Source: Streptomyces djakartensis
Lineage (GTDB): Bacteria > Actinomycetota > Actinomycetes > Streptomycetales > Streptomycetaceae
Reading direction: 5' to 3'
Length of the DNA: 64,000 nucleotides
Assembly: GCF_014651075.1 (NCBI RefSeq)
Contig: NZ_BMWE01000013.1
Coordinates: forward strand, 124,001 to 188,000
Position numbers and translations under genes: made by a program. Positions 27,295 through 37,486 of the stretch are shown here, one piece after another. Position 1 is the first letter of the stretch. Each line of letters starts with the position of its first letter. The notes below the pieces were generated by a model. It ran no database searches, was not told where the DNA came from, and saw only the letters and a program-made list of their open reading frames with translations.

Positions 27295-28374
27295 ATGACC
27301 GCTACGCGCGTAGAAACCGAAGTGATCCGCCGCCTCCCCAAGGCCGTGCTGCACGACCACCTCGACGGCGGCCTGCGCCCCGCCACCGTGGTGGAGCTCG
27401 CCGACGCGATCGGCCACACCCTGCCCACCACCGACCCCGACGAGCTCGCCGCCTGGTACTACGAGGCCGCCAACTCCGGTGATCTGGTGCGTTACATAGC
27501 CACCTTCGAGCACACCCTCGCCGTCATGCAGACCCGCGAGGGCCTGCTGCGCACCGCCGAGGAGTACGTCCTCGACCTCGCGGCCGACGGGGTCGTCTAC
27601 GGCGAGGTGCGCTACGCCCCCGAGCTGAACACCAACGGCGGGCTCACCCTCGCCGAGGTCGTCGAGACCGTGCAGGAGGGCCTCGCCGCCGGCATGGCGA
27701 AGGCCGCGGCCGCCGGCACTCCGGTGCGCGTGGGAACCCTGCTGTGCGGCATGCGGATGTTCGACCGGGTCCGCGAGGCCGCCGACCTGGCCGTCGCCTT
27801 CCGGGACGCCGGTGTCGTCGGCTTCGACATCGCCGGGGCCGAGGCCGGCTTCCCCGCCGCGGACCACCTCGAGGCCTTCGAGTACCTGCGCCGCGAGAGC
27901 GTGCCGTTCACCATCCACGCCGGCGAGGCCGACGGCCTGTCCAGCATCCACCAGGCCCTCCAGATCTGCGGCGCCCAGCGCATCGGCCACGGCGTGCGCA
28001 TCACCGACGACATCCCCGACCTCGCGGCCGGCAAGCTCGGCCGCCTCGCCGGCTGGGTGCGCGACCGGCGCATCGCGCTGGAGATGTGCCCGACGTCCAA
28101 CCTCCAGACCGGTGCCGCGGCCTCCATCGCCGAGCACCCGATCACCGCGCTGAAGGACCTGGGCTTCCGCGTCACGCTCAACACCGACAACCGGCTGGTG
28201 TCGGGCACCACGATGACCCGCGAGATGTCCCTGCTGGTCGAGCAGGCGGGCTGGACCGTCGAGGACCTGCGGACGGTGACGGTGAACGCCCTGAAGAGCG
28301 CGTTCCTCCCGTTCGACGAGCGGAACGCGCTCATCCGGGACGTGGTGCTGCCCGGCTACGAGGCCGCGCTCTGA
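27295..28374 (+). CDS. add: Adenosine deaminase
   Basis: The 359-residue protein is an ADA-family metal-dependent hydrolase. Zinc ligands and catalytic residues are in LHDHLDGG (HxH), FTIHAGEADG (His and Glu), RIGHGVRI and TLNTDNRLVSGT. It would deaminate adenosine or deoxyadenosine to inosine in purine salvage. CGAGGAAAG lies upstream of the ATG. The C-terminal 19 bp overlap the 3' end of the convergent DinB-like gene. Confidence 0.92.
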   Translation: MTATRVETEVIRRLPKAVLHDHLDGGLRPATVVELADAIGHTLPTTDPDELAAWYYEAANSGDLVRYIATFEHTLAVMQTREGLLRTAEEYVLDLAADGVVYGEVRYAPELNTNGGLTLAEVVETVQEGLAAGMAKAAAAGTPVRVGTLLCGMRMFDRVREAADLAVAFRDAGVVGFDIAGAEAGFPAADHLEAFEYLRRESVPFTIHAGEADGLSSIHQALQICGAQRIGHGVRITDDIPDLAAGKLGRLAGWVRDRRIALEMCPTSNLQTGAAASIAEHPITALKDLGFRVTLNTDNRLVSGTTMTREMSLLVEQAGWTVEDLRTVTVNALKSAFLPFDERNALIRDVVLPGYEAAL

Positions 28375-28871
28375 AGCAGTCCCCTGAGGTAGGCGGCCTG
28401 TCCGATGTGCTGGAGATCGTCGGACAGGACGCTGACCAGTCGCACGCCCAGACTGACCGGCGGGTCCCAGCGCTCGTCGACGATGCGGTCCAGATCCCTG
28501 GCCGCCAGGCCGTGCAGGGCGTCGAGGGTCTGCGCGTGCACCGCGTCGTAGTAGCCGGTCAGCATGTCGCCGGAGTCGACCCGGACCTTGGCCACCTTGG
28601 CCGGACTGTGCCCGTAGCCGGTGTCGTGCCGGGGCAGGCCCAGCCCGAAGCGCTTTTCCCAGTCCTGGGACAGCCACACCTGGTCGAGGCCGAAGGCGTC
28701 GGCGACGTGGTCGTCCTGGACGCGGGTGAGATGCCAGACCAGCCAGGCGATGGAGTTGGTGTCGGGGGAGGGGCGGGCGCTCAGCTCGTCGGGCCCGAGT
28801 CCCCCGACGGTGGCGTGGACTTCTTCGCGGATGCGGTTGTAGCCGTCGATGAGGATGTCCTTGGCATGCAT
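28356..28871 (-). CDS. DinB/DUF664-family protein
   Basis: The 171-residue protein is a four-helix-bundle DinB-like protein: MHAKDILIDGYNRIREEV, NSIAWLVWHLTRVQDDHVAD and a C-terminal LSDDLQHIGQAAYLRGLL. The three histidines expected for the metal site (HLTRVQDDH and QHIGQ) are present. Members include mycothiol-dependent enzymes, and that role is possible here. The ATG at 28871 is preferred over one at 28892 because it fits the family start. It overlaps the end of add by 19 bp in antisense. Confidence 0.82.
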   Translation of the reverse strand: MHAKDILIDGYNRIREEVHATVGGLGPDELSARPSPDTNSIAWLVWHLTRVQDDHVADAFGLDQVWLSQDWEKRFGLGLPRHDTGYGHSPAKVAKVRVDSGDMLTGYYDAVHAQTLDALHGLAARDLDRIVDERWDPPVSLGVRLVSVLSDDLQHIGQAAYLRGLLQSAAS

Positions 28872-28888
28872 GGCTCCACCATCGCGCA

Positions 28889-29797
28889 TCACCGCGTCCC
28901 GTGCGTCCCGGCCTGCCCGCCGGTGGTCTCCAGCAGCGCCATCAGCGCCCGGGCCGCCGGGCTGGTGGCCTGCCGGGGCGGCAGCAGCGCCACCGTTTCG
29001 TAGACGGCCTCACCGGTCCCCTTCACGGGCAGTGCGGCCAGCCAGGCGCGCTTGTGCGCGAAGTGCCGCGGCACGACGGCGATGCCGAGGTTCTCGCCGA
29101 CCAGGTCGAGCAGTGTGTGCACGTCGTTCACCTCGAGGGCCACGGTCCGTCGCACCCCCGCCGCGGCGAACACCGTGTCGGTGGTGCGCCGCGGCCCCCA
29201 GTCCGGCTGGAAGTCCACGAACACCTCCCCGCCCAGTTCCTCCGGCGTGATGGCCGCACCGGCGGCGGCGAGCCGGTGGCTGGAGTGGCACAGCAAGGTC
29301 ATCGGCTCACTGGTCAGCGGCACCGACCGCAACCGGTCGCTGTCCGCCTGGGTCCGCACGGCGAAGGCCAGGTCGAGCCGCCCGGCCGCGACGTCGTCCG
29401 CGAGCACGCCCGACCCCGCCTGCCGCAGACAGATCTCCACGTCCGGATGACGGTGCCGGAACGCGGCCAGCAGCCCCGCCACGTGCACCCCGGCGATGCA
29501 CTGCTCGCTGCCCAGTGCGAGCCTGCCGCGCAGCACGCCCTGCACCGCCGCCACCGCCTCGTGGGCCGTCCGCACCTGCGCGAGGATGCGCTCCGCCTCG
29601 ACGAGCAGCGCCCGGCCGGCCGGGGTGAGCGTCACCCGCCGGGTCGTGCGCACGAACAGCGGTGTCTGCAGTTCCCGCTCCAGCGCCCGGATCGAGGCCG
29701 ACAGACCCGACTGGGACACCAGGAGACGCTCCGCCGCCCGTGTGAAGTGCTGGTCCTCGGCGACCGCGACGAAGTGCTGCAGGTGACGCAGTTCCAT
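28889..29797 (-). CDS. LysR-family transcriptional regulator
   Basis: The 302-residue protein begins MELRHLQHFVAVAEDQHFTRAAE, the LysR winged helix-turn-helix, followed by SQSGLSASIRALERELQTPLFVRTTRRVTLTPAG. The C-terminal effector-binding domain spans about 90-295. It probably controls the divergent aldo/keto reductase gene, whose start is 118 bp away, and its own expression. The ATG at 29797 is set by the family start; the in-frame ATG at 29848 would add 17 atypical residues. Confidence 0.9.
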   Translation of the reverse strand: MELRHLQHFVAVAEDQHFTRAAERLLVSQSGLSASIRALERELQTPLFVRTTRRVTLTPAGRALLVEAERILAQVRTAHEAVAAVQGVLRGRLALGSEQCIAGVHVAGLLAAFRHRHPDVEICLRQAGSGVLADDVAAGRLDLAFAVRTQADSDRLRSVPLTSEPMTLLCHSSHRLAAAGAAITPEELGGEVFVDFQPDWGPRRTTDTVFAAAGVRRTVALEVNDVHTLLDLVGENLGIAVVPRHFAHKRAWLAALPVKGTGEAVYETVALLPPRQATSPAARALMALLETTGGQAGTHGTR

Positions 29798-29817
29798 GAC
29801 TGAGAAGCGTAGTCGCT

Positions 29818-29833
29818 GAATTCCATCGGATTC
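29818..29833. promoter_or_regulatory. Candidate LysR-type box
   Basis: In the LysR/aldo-keto reductase divergent region, GAAT (29818-29821) and ATTC (29830-29833) flank an 8-bp centre, in a T-N11-A-like interrupted palindrome. Position between the two genes suits autoregulation. Evidence is limited to symmetry and location. Confidence 0.3.
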
Positions 29834-29914
29834 TTCTGTTGGACGCATGGGAGCAGGTCACGCCAGAGTGGACACCGGTTCTTTCCCGACTGCGCCAACC
29901 CTTCTGGAGTCGCG

Positions 29915-30896
<982 letters not shown>

Positions 30897-30907
<11 letters not shown>

Positions 30908-31184
30908 CCCGCTCCTCCAGGCGCACGGTCACCGTGTCGCCCTCCTGCTTGCCGATGGCCTTGCGGACCTCGGCCTTCACGGGCAGCTTGTGCGTGCCGT
31001 CGCCCAGGGCCATGAACGAGCTGCGGAAAGGATGCCCGTCGATCGTCCCGCGGACCTTGACCAGGCCGCGGGTGCCGAAGAACTCGACGGACCGGGGCCA
31101 GACCAGGTAGGTCCAGCCGCCTTCGGCGGGGCTCTTGCGCAGGACGGCGGTGAATTCCGCGTCCAGTCGTCCGGTCGTGGCCAT
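30897..31184 (-). CDS. DUF1905 domain protein
   Basis: The 95-residue protein consists of one DUF1905 domain, a small beta-barrel: MATTGRLDAEFTAVLRKS, TYLVWPRSVEFFGTRGLVKV and VRKAIGKQEGDTVTVRLEE. The family has unknown function and often accompanies a YdeI-like C-terminal motif, absent here. GCCGGAGGAA precedes the ATG at 31184. It ends inside the terminal codons of the convergent aldo/keto reductase gene. Confidence 0.85.
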
Positions 31185-31492
31185 GGTGTTCCTCCGGCGT
31201 CCGGTGGTCTCCCGTATTCCGGACCGCCGGACTCCGGAGAATTCATCGCCGGCCGCACACCCCGGCGGGCCGGCCGTGGTGCCACCGGAGGTACGTGCAC
31301 CGGTTTCGGCCAATTCGGGGTGTGAATATGCCAGGAGACTGGCCGGAAAGTCGTGGTGACAGTGGTTCAGTAGTGAACATACTGACCTCCGAGAGCGCTT
31401 CACATCGAGCGACGGCGCCCTTACGCACAGCACGTGAGCCGCGGCAGGACGCAGCCGGGCCGGCAGACGGGCGGGCAACGGGGGAGGGTCAC
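31185..31492. other. Divergent intergenic region
   Basis: This 308-bp stretch separates the DUF1905 gene from the hypothetical gene at 31493. It contains no convincing ORF. Locally AT-rich sequence around 31340-31385 (TTCAGTAGTGAACATACTG) is a likely promoter zone for the right-hand gene. I see no named operator. Confidence 0.4.
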
Positions 31493-31903
31493 GTGCACGA
31501 CGAGTTTCTGTGCCACGTCACGGCGTACGGAGTCTGCGGCGGCCGCCGCATCGGAGTGCCCCTCGGCACCTACCGGGCTCCCACCCTCGCCCTCGCCCTG
31601 TGGTGGCTGCGCGATCGCGCCTCCTGGATCGCCCAGCGCCTCGACCCCCGGCCCGAGGCCGAGCACTTACCGCCGGGCGCGCTCGTGCCGGTCCCCGAGA
31701 CCGTGACGGACGTGCCCACGCTGCTGCGCGCCTGGTGCGCCGATCCCGCCCAGCAGGAGCGGGTCGCCGAGGAGTTGGCGGCCGGGCGGCTGGTGCGGAT
31801 CGCCACCAGCGACGACACCACCGAGTACGAACTGCTCGCCGAGTCCGTCGACGCCCTGCGGATGCAGCGGACGGCTCCCGTTCTGGGCGTGCCCGTGGCC
31901 TGA
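31493..31903 (+). CDS. Hypothetical protein
   Basis: The 136-residue protein starts VHDEFLCHVTAYGVCGGRRIGVPLGTYRAP and ends LRMQRTAPVLGVPVA. It is acidic and soluble, with no recognised domain. The GTG at 31493 follows GGGGGAGGG. It lies 46 bp before the FHA/ABC transporter gene on the same strand and could be cotranscribed with it, although a TAGAAT box just before that gene suggests a separate promoter. Confidence 0.7.
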   Translation: MHDEFLCHVTAYGVCGGRRIGVPLGTYRAPTLALALWWLRDRASWIAQRLDPRPEAEHLPPGALVPVPETVTDVPTLLRAWCADPAQQERVAEELAAGRLVRIATSDDTTEYELLAESVDALRMQRTAPVLGVPVA

Positions 31904-31949
31904 GCCGTTCACCGAGTCAGAAATAGGCCATATCGGTAGAATCCTGGTC

Positions 31950-34280
31950 ATGGCGCAGTCGTCGGTGACACCAGAACTCGTCCTGGAGACCGAGACGGGC
32001 TCCACGGTGATGATGCCGGGCCACGACTACCACGTAGGGCGCGACCCGTTGAGCGACATCGTCATCGACGACGACCGGGTCTCATGGCACCACGCCGTGC
32101 TGCGGCCGGACGACGGGCACTGGACCATCGAGGACCGGAACAGCACCAACGGCACGTACGCCGACGGCCGGCGCATCCGTGAATCGGATGTCGGACCCGG
32201 CAGCGTCATCCGCTTCGGGGATCCGGCCGACGGGCCGCGCGTCATCGTGCTGGGCCGTCCCGCACCGGCCCCGGAACGCCCCTCCGTCGTCTCCATGCCG
32301 GCCTCGACCGGAACCTACCGGCAGCCGACGACCGTACGCCCGCTGCCCACCCGGACCGTCCGCATCGGCCGCGCGACGGACAACGACCTGGTCATCGACG
32401 ACCTGGTGGTCTCCAGGCGGCACGCCGAACTGCGCGCCCTGCCCGACGGGACGTACGAGATCACCGACCTGGGCAGCCACAACGGCACGTACCTCAACGG
32501 CAGCCCCGTCACCAGCGCACCGGTCGGCCAGGGTGACATCGTCGGCATCGGCCACTCGGCGTTCTGCCTGGTCGGCGAAGAACTCCAGGAGTACGTCGAC
32601 ACCGGCGAGGTCTCGCTCGACGTGCAGGACCTCGTGGTCACCGTCGACCGCGGCCGCAAGACGCTGCTCGACCACGTGTCCTTCCCGGTGGAGGAGAAGT
32701 GCCTGCTCGCCGTCGTCGGACCGAGCGGCGCCGGCAAGTCCACGCTCCTCAACGCCCTCACCGGCCAGCGGCCCGCCGGCCACGGCACCGTCCTCTACGA
32801 CGGCCGCGACCTCTACCACGACTACGCGGAGCTGCGCCAGCGCATCGGCCTGGTGCCGCAGGACGACATCCTGCACGCCCAGCTGACCGTCCGCAAAGCC
32901 CTCTCCTACGCCGCCGAGCTGCGCTTCCCGCAGGACACCGCCAAGGCCGAACGGCGCGCCCGGGTCGACGAGGTCATCCGGGAACTGGGCCTGGAACAGC
33001 GCGCCGACCAGCCCGTGCACAGCCTCTCCGGCGGCCAGCGCAAACGGGTCAGCGTGGCTCTGGAGCTGCTCACGAAGCCGTCGCTGCTGTTCCTCGACGA
33101 GCCGACCTCAGGACTCGACCCCGGCATGGACCGCTCGGTGATGCACATGCTGCGCGGTCTCGCCGACGACGGCCGTACCGTCATCGTCGTCACCCACAGC
33201 GTGCTCAGCCTCGACGTCTGCGACCGGCTCCTGGTGCTCGCGCCCGGTGGCAGGACCGCCTACTACGGGCCGCCCGAGGACGCCCTGCCCTACTTCGGCT
33301 TCGAACAGTGGCCGGAGGCCTTCGAGGCCTTCGACCGGGACACCGACCGGGACTGGGCGGGGGAGTACCTCGGATCGCCCTTCCACGCCCGGTACGTCGC
33401 CGACGCCACCGCCCAGCCCCGGCAGCCCCGGTCCGGGCCCGTCGTCATCACCGCGCCGCCCCGGCCGCGCAGCCGGTCCGCCCAGCTGAACACGCTGGTG
33501 CGCCGGTACGCCTCCGCGCTCAGCGCCGACCGCACGTTCCTGATCATCATGATCGCCCTGCCCTTCGTGATGGGTGTGATGGCGCGGGCCCTGTCGGGCG
33601 GCGAACTCACCGCCGACACGGCGATGAACACGCTGCTCATCCTGTGCGTCGGCGCGGTGCTCACCGGCGCCGCCAACGCCGTGCGCGAGCTCGTCAAGGA
33701 ACGTGTGATCTACCAGCGGGAGCGGACGGTGGGCCTGTCCAGATCGGCGTACCTGATGTCGAAGGTCGTGGTGCTGGGCGTCATCACCGTGCTGCAGGCG
33801 GTGGTGCTGACCCTGGTCGCCCTGCTCGGCGTGGACCTCGGCGCGCCCGGCGGCGAGGGTGTGCTGATGCCGCCCCTGGTGGAAATCGCGATCGCGGTCG
33901 CCCTGCTGGCGTTCACGGCGATGATGCTCGGGCTGCTCATCTCGGCGCTGGTGCGCAAGGAAGAGGTGACGATGCCTCTGCTGGTGCTCGTCGCCATCGT
34001 CCAGGTCGTCTTCTGCGGCGCCCTGCTGAAACTGGACGGCGTACCCGGGCTGGAGCAGCTCGGCTGGCTGGTGCCGGCGCGCTGGGCGCTGGCCGCGATG
34101 GCCGGAACCGTCGACCTGGCCCGGATCGTGCCCGACGACCTGACGAAGGACCCGCTCTTCGAGCACTCGGCGGGCACGTGGCTGCTCGACGTCGGGATGC
34201 TGGTCGTGTTGTCGGTGCTCTTCGGGTTCCTCGTGTCCCGGCTGCTGCGCCGGCACGAACCGGCCGTGATGCGGAAGTAG
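31950..34280 (+). CDS. ABC transporter with two N-terminal FHA domains, fused ATPase and permease
   Basis: The 776-residue protein joins two FHA domains (about 25-95 and 136-205), an ABC ATPase (about 222-450) and an ABC2-type membrane domain (about 520-770). FHA phosphopeptide residues are seen in VGRDP, RVSWHHA and NSTNGTY (domain 1) and IGRATDN, VSRRHAE and SHNGTY (domain 2). The ATPase has Walker A GPSGAGKST (257-265), LSGGQ (359-363), Walker B FLDEP (381-385) and His416. FHA domains bind phosphothreonine, so transport is probably gated by kinase-dependent interactions. It heads an operon with a PTRVV-repeat protein and a Ser/Thr kinase. The substrate is unknown. Confidence 0.92.
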   Translation: MAQSSVTPELVLETETGSTVMMPGHDYHVGRDPLSDIVIDDDRVSWHHAVLRPDDGHWTIEDRNSTNGTYADGRRIRESDVGPGSVIRFGDPADGPRVIVLGRPAPAPERPSVVSMPASTGTYRQPTTVRPLPTRTVRIGRATDNDLVIDDLVVSRRHAELRALPDGTYEITDLGSHNGTYLNGSPVTSAPVGQGDIVGIGHSAFCLVGEELQEYVDTGEVSLDVQDLVVTVDRGRKTLLDHVSFPVEEKCLLAVVGPSGAGKSTLLNALTGQRPAGHGTVLYDGRDLYHDYAELRQRIGLVPQDDILHAQLTVRKALSYAAELRFPQDTAKAERRARVDEVIRELGLEQRADQPVHSLSGGQRKRVSVALELLTKPSLLFLDEPTSGLDPGMDRSVMHMLRGLADDGRTVIVVTHSVLSLDVCDRLLVLAPGGRTAYYGPPEDALPYFGFEQWPEAFEAFDRDTDRDWAGEYLGSPFHARYVADATAQPRQPRSGPVVITAPPRPRSRSAQLNTLVRRYASALSADRTFLIIMIALPFVMGVMARALSGGELTADTAMNTLLILCVGAVLTGAANAVRELVKERVIYQRERTVGLSRSAYLMSKVVVLGVITVLQAVVLTLVALLGVDLGAPGGEGVLMPPLVEIAIAVALLAFTAMMLGLLISALVRKEEVTMPLLVLVAIVQVVFCGALLKLDGVPGLEQLGWLVPARWALAAMAGTVDLARIVPDDLTKDPLFEHSAGTWLLDVGMLVVLSVLFGFLVSRLLRRHEPAVMRK

Positions 34281-34289
34281 GGGGCGCCC

Positions 34290-35174
34290 GTGACGACACC
34301 CGGTTTCCGGCCCACCCACATCGTCCCGCAGCACGGGATGCCGGCCTGGGAAGCACCCGACCCGGCCCGGCCCACCGTCGACCTCGACCCCCTGCTGCCG
34401 GTACAGCTCCTCGCACGGCAGGGCGACTGGGGTCATGTGCTGTGCTCCAACGGCTGGTCGGCCTGGGTCGACGGCCGCCGCCTGGTCGCCGTACCCCAGG
34501 ACCCGCCCTCGGCGGACGGTGCGCTCACGCGCGGCGCGGACCCGCGTCCGCTGCTGGGGCGCGCGCAGGAGGCCCTGGCGCGCTACCGGTCGGCGGTGGA
34601 GGACCTCGCGCACGGCATGGACCGGGAGTCCTTCCACACCCGCACGCACGGTTTGCGGATCGGTGTCGTCGTCGACGGCGAGTCCGTCTGGCTCTACGAC
34701 GCCGCGCACGGGCACTGGGTGTACTCCGAGGGCGCGGGGACGACCACGTACGCGACGGACGAGACACCCCGGGCCGACCCCGCGTCGCACCCTGCCCGGC
34801 CTCCGGCGCCGGTCCCGACACGGGTCGTGCCGCCCGAGGCCGCGGGGGAGGCGCCTCGGTCCGAGTGGGCACCTCCCGCCGCGCCGGAGCCGACGCGGGT
34901 GGTGTCGCCCGAGGCTCGGGAGCCGAGGCCTGCTGGGCCGCCCGAGGCACCGGAGCCGACGCGGGTGGTGTCCTCTGCGGATCCCGGGTCCACGCGCCTA
35001 GACGAGGACAGGGACCGGCCCGCACAGGCGCCGCCCACGCGTGTCGTGTCGCCCGGCCCCGAGGACGAGGACCAGGAGGCCGAGGAGGCGGACCGGCCCG
35101 CTGAGGCGCCGCCGACCCGGGTCGTGGGGGCCGAGCCGACCAGGGCCGTCTCGCCCGAGGGTGATGCCCGTTGA
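34290..35174 (+). CDS. SH3-like protein with six PTRVV-type repeats
   Basis: The 294-residue protein has a folded N-terminal part (about 1-160), with an SH3-like LLPVQLLARQGDWGHVLCSNGW and a second segment ending HGHWVYSEGAG. From about 165 it is disordered, rich in Pro/Glu, and repeats PTRVV or PTRAV with Thr at 177, 202, 224, 250, 276 and 284, four of them followed by Ser-Pro or Ser-Ser. Each Thr has a hydrophobic residue at +3, as favoured by many FHA domains. It lies between the double-FHA transporter and the kinase, overlapping the latter by TTGA. An adaptor role is inferred. Confidence 0.8.
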   Translation: MTTPGFRPTHIVPQHGMPAWEAPDPARPTVDLDPLLPVQLLARQGDWGHVLCSNGWSAWVDGRRLVAVPQDPPSADGALTRGADPRPLLGRAQEALARYRSAVEDLAHGMDRESFHTRTHGLRIGVVVDGESVWLYDAAHGHWVYSEGAGTTTYATDETPRADPASHPARPPAPVPTRVVPPEAAGEAPRSEWAPPAAPEPTRVVSPEAREPRPAGPPEAPEPTRVVSSADPGSTRLDEDRDRPAQAPPTRVVSPGPEDEDQEAEEADRPAEAPPTRVVGAEPTRAVSPEGDAR

Positions 35175-36157
35175 ACCGCGAGACGAGTCTTTTCTCGGGG
35201 CGGCCGTCCGAGCTGATCGGCCAGCAGATCGCCGGGTACCGGATCGAGCAGGAGATCGGGCGCGGCGGCATGGCCGTGGTCTACCGCGCCCGCGACCTGC
35301 GTCTGGAACGCACCGTCGCGCTCAAGCTGCTCGCCCCCGAGCTCGCCCGCAACGACACCTTCCGGCGCCGCTTCACCCACGAGTCCAGGGCCGCCGCCGC
35401 GATCGACCACCCGCACATCGTGCCGGTCTTCGAGGCCGGCGAGACGGACGGCGTGCTGTACATCGCCATGCGGTTCGTCGCCGGCAGCGACCTGCGCCAT
35501 CTCCTGGACCGGGAGGGCCCGTTGCCGCCCGCGACGGCCCTGCGCGTCGCCGCGCAGGTCGCCTCCGCGCTCGACGCGGCCCACGAGCACGGGCTGGTGC
35601 ACCGGGACGTCAAGCCCGGGAACATCCTGGTGGCCCGCGGCACCGACAGCGACCACCCCGAGCACGTCTACCTCACCGACTTCGGCCTGACGAAGAAGTC
35701 GCTGTCGCTGACCGGATTCACCACGGTCGGCCAGTTCGTCGGCACACTCGACTACGTCGCCCCCGAGCAGATCTCGGGCAAGCCGGTCGACGCCCGCTGT
35801 GACGTCTACGGCTTCGCCTGCGTCGTCTACGAGATGCTCACCGGCCATCCCCCCTTCCGCCGGGACGACGACATGGCCCTGCTGTGGGCCCACCAGTACG
35901 ACGACCCGCCGCCGCTGACCGAGGACCGGCCCGGCATCGACCCGCAGGCCGACCCGGTCTTCGCCAAGGCCCTCGCCAAGAGCCCCGACGACCGGTACCC
36001 CTCCTGCCTGGACTTCGTCGCGGCCCTGCGCGCCGCGACGACCGGCGGCGTCCCCGATACCGGGCGCGCCCCCACCCGGGTGTCCCGGCAGCCGGGGAAG
36101 GAGCCGCCGAAGCCGCCCCCGCGCTGGGCCGAACCGGTCTTCGCGGAGCGGATGTAG
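35171..36157 (+). CDS. Cytosolic Hanks-type Ser/Thr protein kinase
   Basis: The 328-residue protein is nearly all kinase domain (about 23-290). The glycine loop is IGRGGMAVVY, the catalytic Lys52 lies in VALKLL, HRDVKPGN spans 144-151, DFG 170-172 and APEQ 197-200. The activation loop is Ser/Thr-rich (SLSLTGFTT). No transmembrane or PASTA region follows; the 35-residue tail is Pro-rich and contains APTRVS, resembling the repeats of the upstream protein. The TTG start overlaps the upstream stop codon. It probably phosphorylates the repeat protein and/or the transporter. Confidence 0.9.
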   Translation: MNRETSLFSGRPSELIGQQIAGYRIEQEIGRGGMAVVYRARDLRLERTVALKLLAPELARNDTFRRRFTHESRAAAAIDHPHIVPVFEAGETDGVLYIAMRFVAGSDLRHLLDREGPLPPATALRVAAQVASALDAAHEHGLVHRDVKPGNILVARGTDSDHPEHVYLTDFGLTKKSLSLTGFTTVGQFVGTLDYVAPEQISGKPVDARCDVYGFACVVYEMLTGHPPFRRDDDMALLWAHQYDDPPPLTEDRPGIDPQADPVFAKALAKSPDDRYPSCLDFVAALRAATTGGVPDTGRAPTRVSRQPGKEPPKPPPRWAEPVFAERM

Positions 36158-36187
36158 CGGCGGCCTGCGGAGGGCCGGATGCCGACG

Positions 36188-37486
36188 TCAGGCCACCCGC
36201 TCGGCGCGCACCTCGCCCCGCCGCCGTACCCGCCGTGCCAGCAGCGCCCCGGCGAACCCGGTGACCAGCCCCCAGGGCACCGCCAGACCGACCGCACCCC
36301 ACAGCCGGGGCCTGAGGAACAGCTCGCCCGTCAGACCACCGCCCAGGTCGCCGAGGCCGAGCACCGACAGGCCGAAGTGCGCGGAGACCCGTCCGACGAG
36401 GCAGATCATGAACACGGTCAGCACGAGGGCCACCGCCATGTGCACGGCGTGCTGCCAGGCCCGGATCCGGGCCGGTGACCGGGCCGCCATCACGAACGCG
36501 GCGGCGACCAGCAGCACCACGTCGACGACCAGCAGCCACCACACCCTGCCGTCGTACTCGGAGAGCGTCCGCAGGTTCAGCTCGGAGATGTCGGGGGTGC
36601 GCAGCACCTCGTCCAGCACATGGGGCATGGGCAGCCCGAACGGCCCCTCCACCCGGCCGTTCCAGGTGGCGCCGAGGCCGATCGTGAACGCGAGCCAGAC
36701 CAGGTTGGGCATGCCGAGCAGGATCACCGCGAACGTCTGTCTGGCGTGCCCCTTGGTGGCCGCGACGACCAGGGCGATGACCACGCCGATGGCGACGCAG
36801 GTCAGCAGCAGCGCCACCATCGCGTACGCGGCCGGCCGCACCGACGCCTGGAAGCGCAGCAACCGGGCCGGCAACGGCGCCCCGCGCGACACCAGCAGGG
36901 CCAGCACCAGGACACCGGCCAGCCACACCACGCCGACGAAGACGGACAGCGGCACGTCGGTGGTGAAGCCGATCCTCGGTGAGGCGCCGAAGAGGTCGCC
37001 GAGTTCGCCCAGCGTGTCGTCGCCGAGGGAGATGTCGAAGGTGTGGCGGGCGGCGAGTGCCAGGGCGATCAGCGCGAGGAGCCACAGGGAGGCGATCCGG
37101 CCGGCCCAGCCGGCCAGCTCCGCGGTACCGGCGACCGCGCGGTGCCGCAACGGCCGGAGGAATCCCCAGGCGACCACCAGTGCCCCGGTGAGCGTGACGG
37201 ACAGCGGGATCACCGTCAGACCCGCCTGCGTGTCGGCGAGATCGCCGGCGCTTCCGGAGAGCCGAACCGCGCCCCCGACGGCCGTGACCATCGTCGCCGC
37301 GACGACGGGCGCGAACGCGCCGTCCGGGAGATCCGCGGCCCCGGCGGCCCACAGGCCGAGCGCGGCCACCACCGCCATGGCGAGCAGTGCGCCGACCACC
37401 GTGACGAGGGCGTGCGCCCAGCCGTGGCGGGCGACCGCCCGCTCGCCTGAGGTACGAGCCTGGCCGAAGGGGGTGCGCGAACTCAC
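36188..37486 (-). CDS. Streptophobe-family integral membrane protein
   Basis: The 432-residue protein is strongly hydrophobic with about 10-11 predicted membrane helices and short loops. The repeated valine/alanine-rich segments, a polar loop between helices carrying SLGDDTLGELGDLFGASPRIGF, and a C-terminal basic tail match the 'streptophobe' family of Streptomyces. Function is unknown. It converges on the kinase gene and is divergent from the DUF6777 gene. Nothing links it functionally to the FHA operon beyond adjacency. Confidence 0.82.
   Translation of the reverse strand: MSSRTPFGQARTSGERAVARHGWAHALVTVVGALLAMAVVAALGLWAAGAADLPDGAFAPVVAATMVTAVGGAVRLSGSAGDLADTQAGLTVIPLSVTLTGALVVAWGFLRPLRHRAVAGTAELAGWAGRIASLWLLALIALALAARHTFDISLGDDTLGELGDLFGASPRIGFTTDVPLSVFVGVVWLAGVLVLALLVSRGAPLPARLLRFQASVRPAAYAMVALLLTCVAIGVVIALVVAATKGHARQTFAVILLGMPNLVWLAFTIGLGATWNGRVEGPFGLPMPHVLDEVLRTPDISELNLRTLSEYDGRVWWLLVVDVVLLVAAAFVMAARSPARIRAWQHAVHMAVALVLTVFMICLVGRVSAHFGLSVLGLGDLGGGLTGELFLRPRLWGAVGLAVPWGLVTGFAGALLARRVRRRGEVRAERVA

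Noticed and set aside
26812..28677. Long minus-strand frame opposite the adenosine deaminase gene
   Set aside because: The plus strand encodes a complete adenosine deaminase with all metal ligands; the opposite frame has no family features.
32699..35104. Long plus-strand frame across the FHA transporter and PTRVV-repeat genes
   Set aside because: It is the shifted frame of two strongly supported genes and is Arg/Pro-rich without motifs.
34800..35174. Collagen-like or CRISPR-like repeat
   Set aside because: The repeats are protein-level PTRVV motifs of uneven spacing inside an open frame, with no spacer structure at DNA level.
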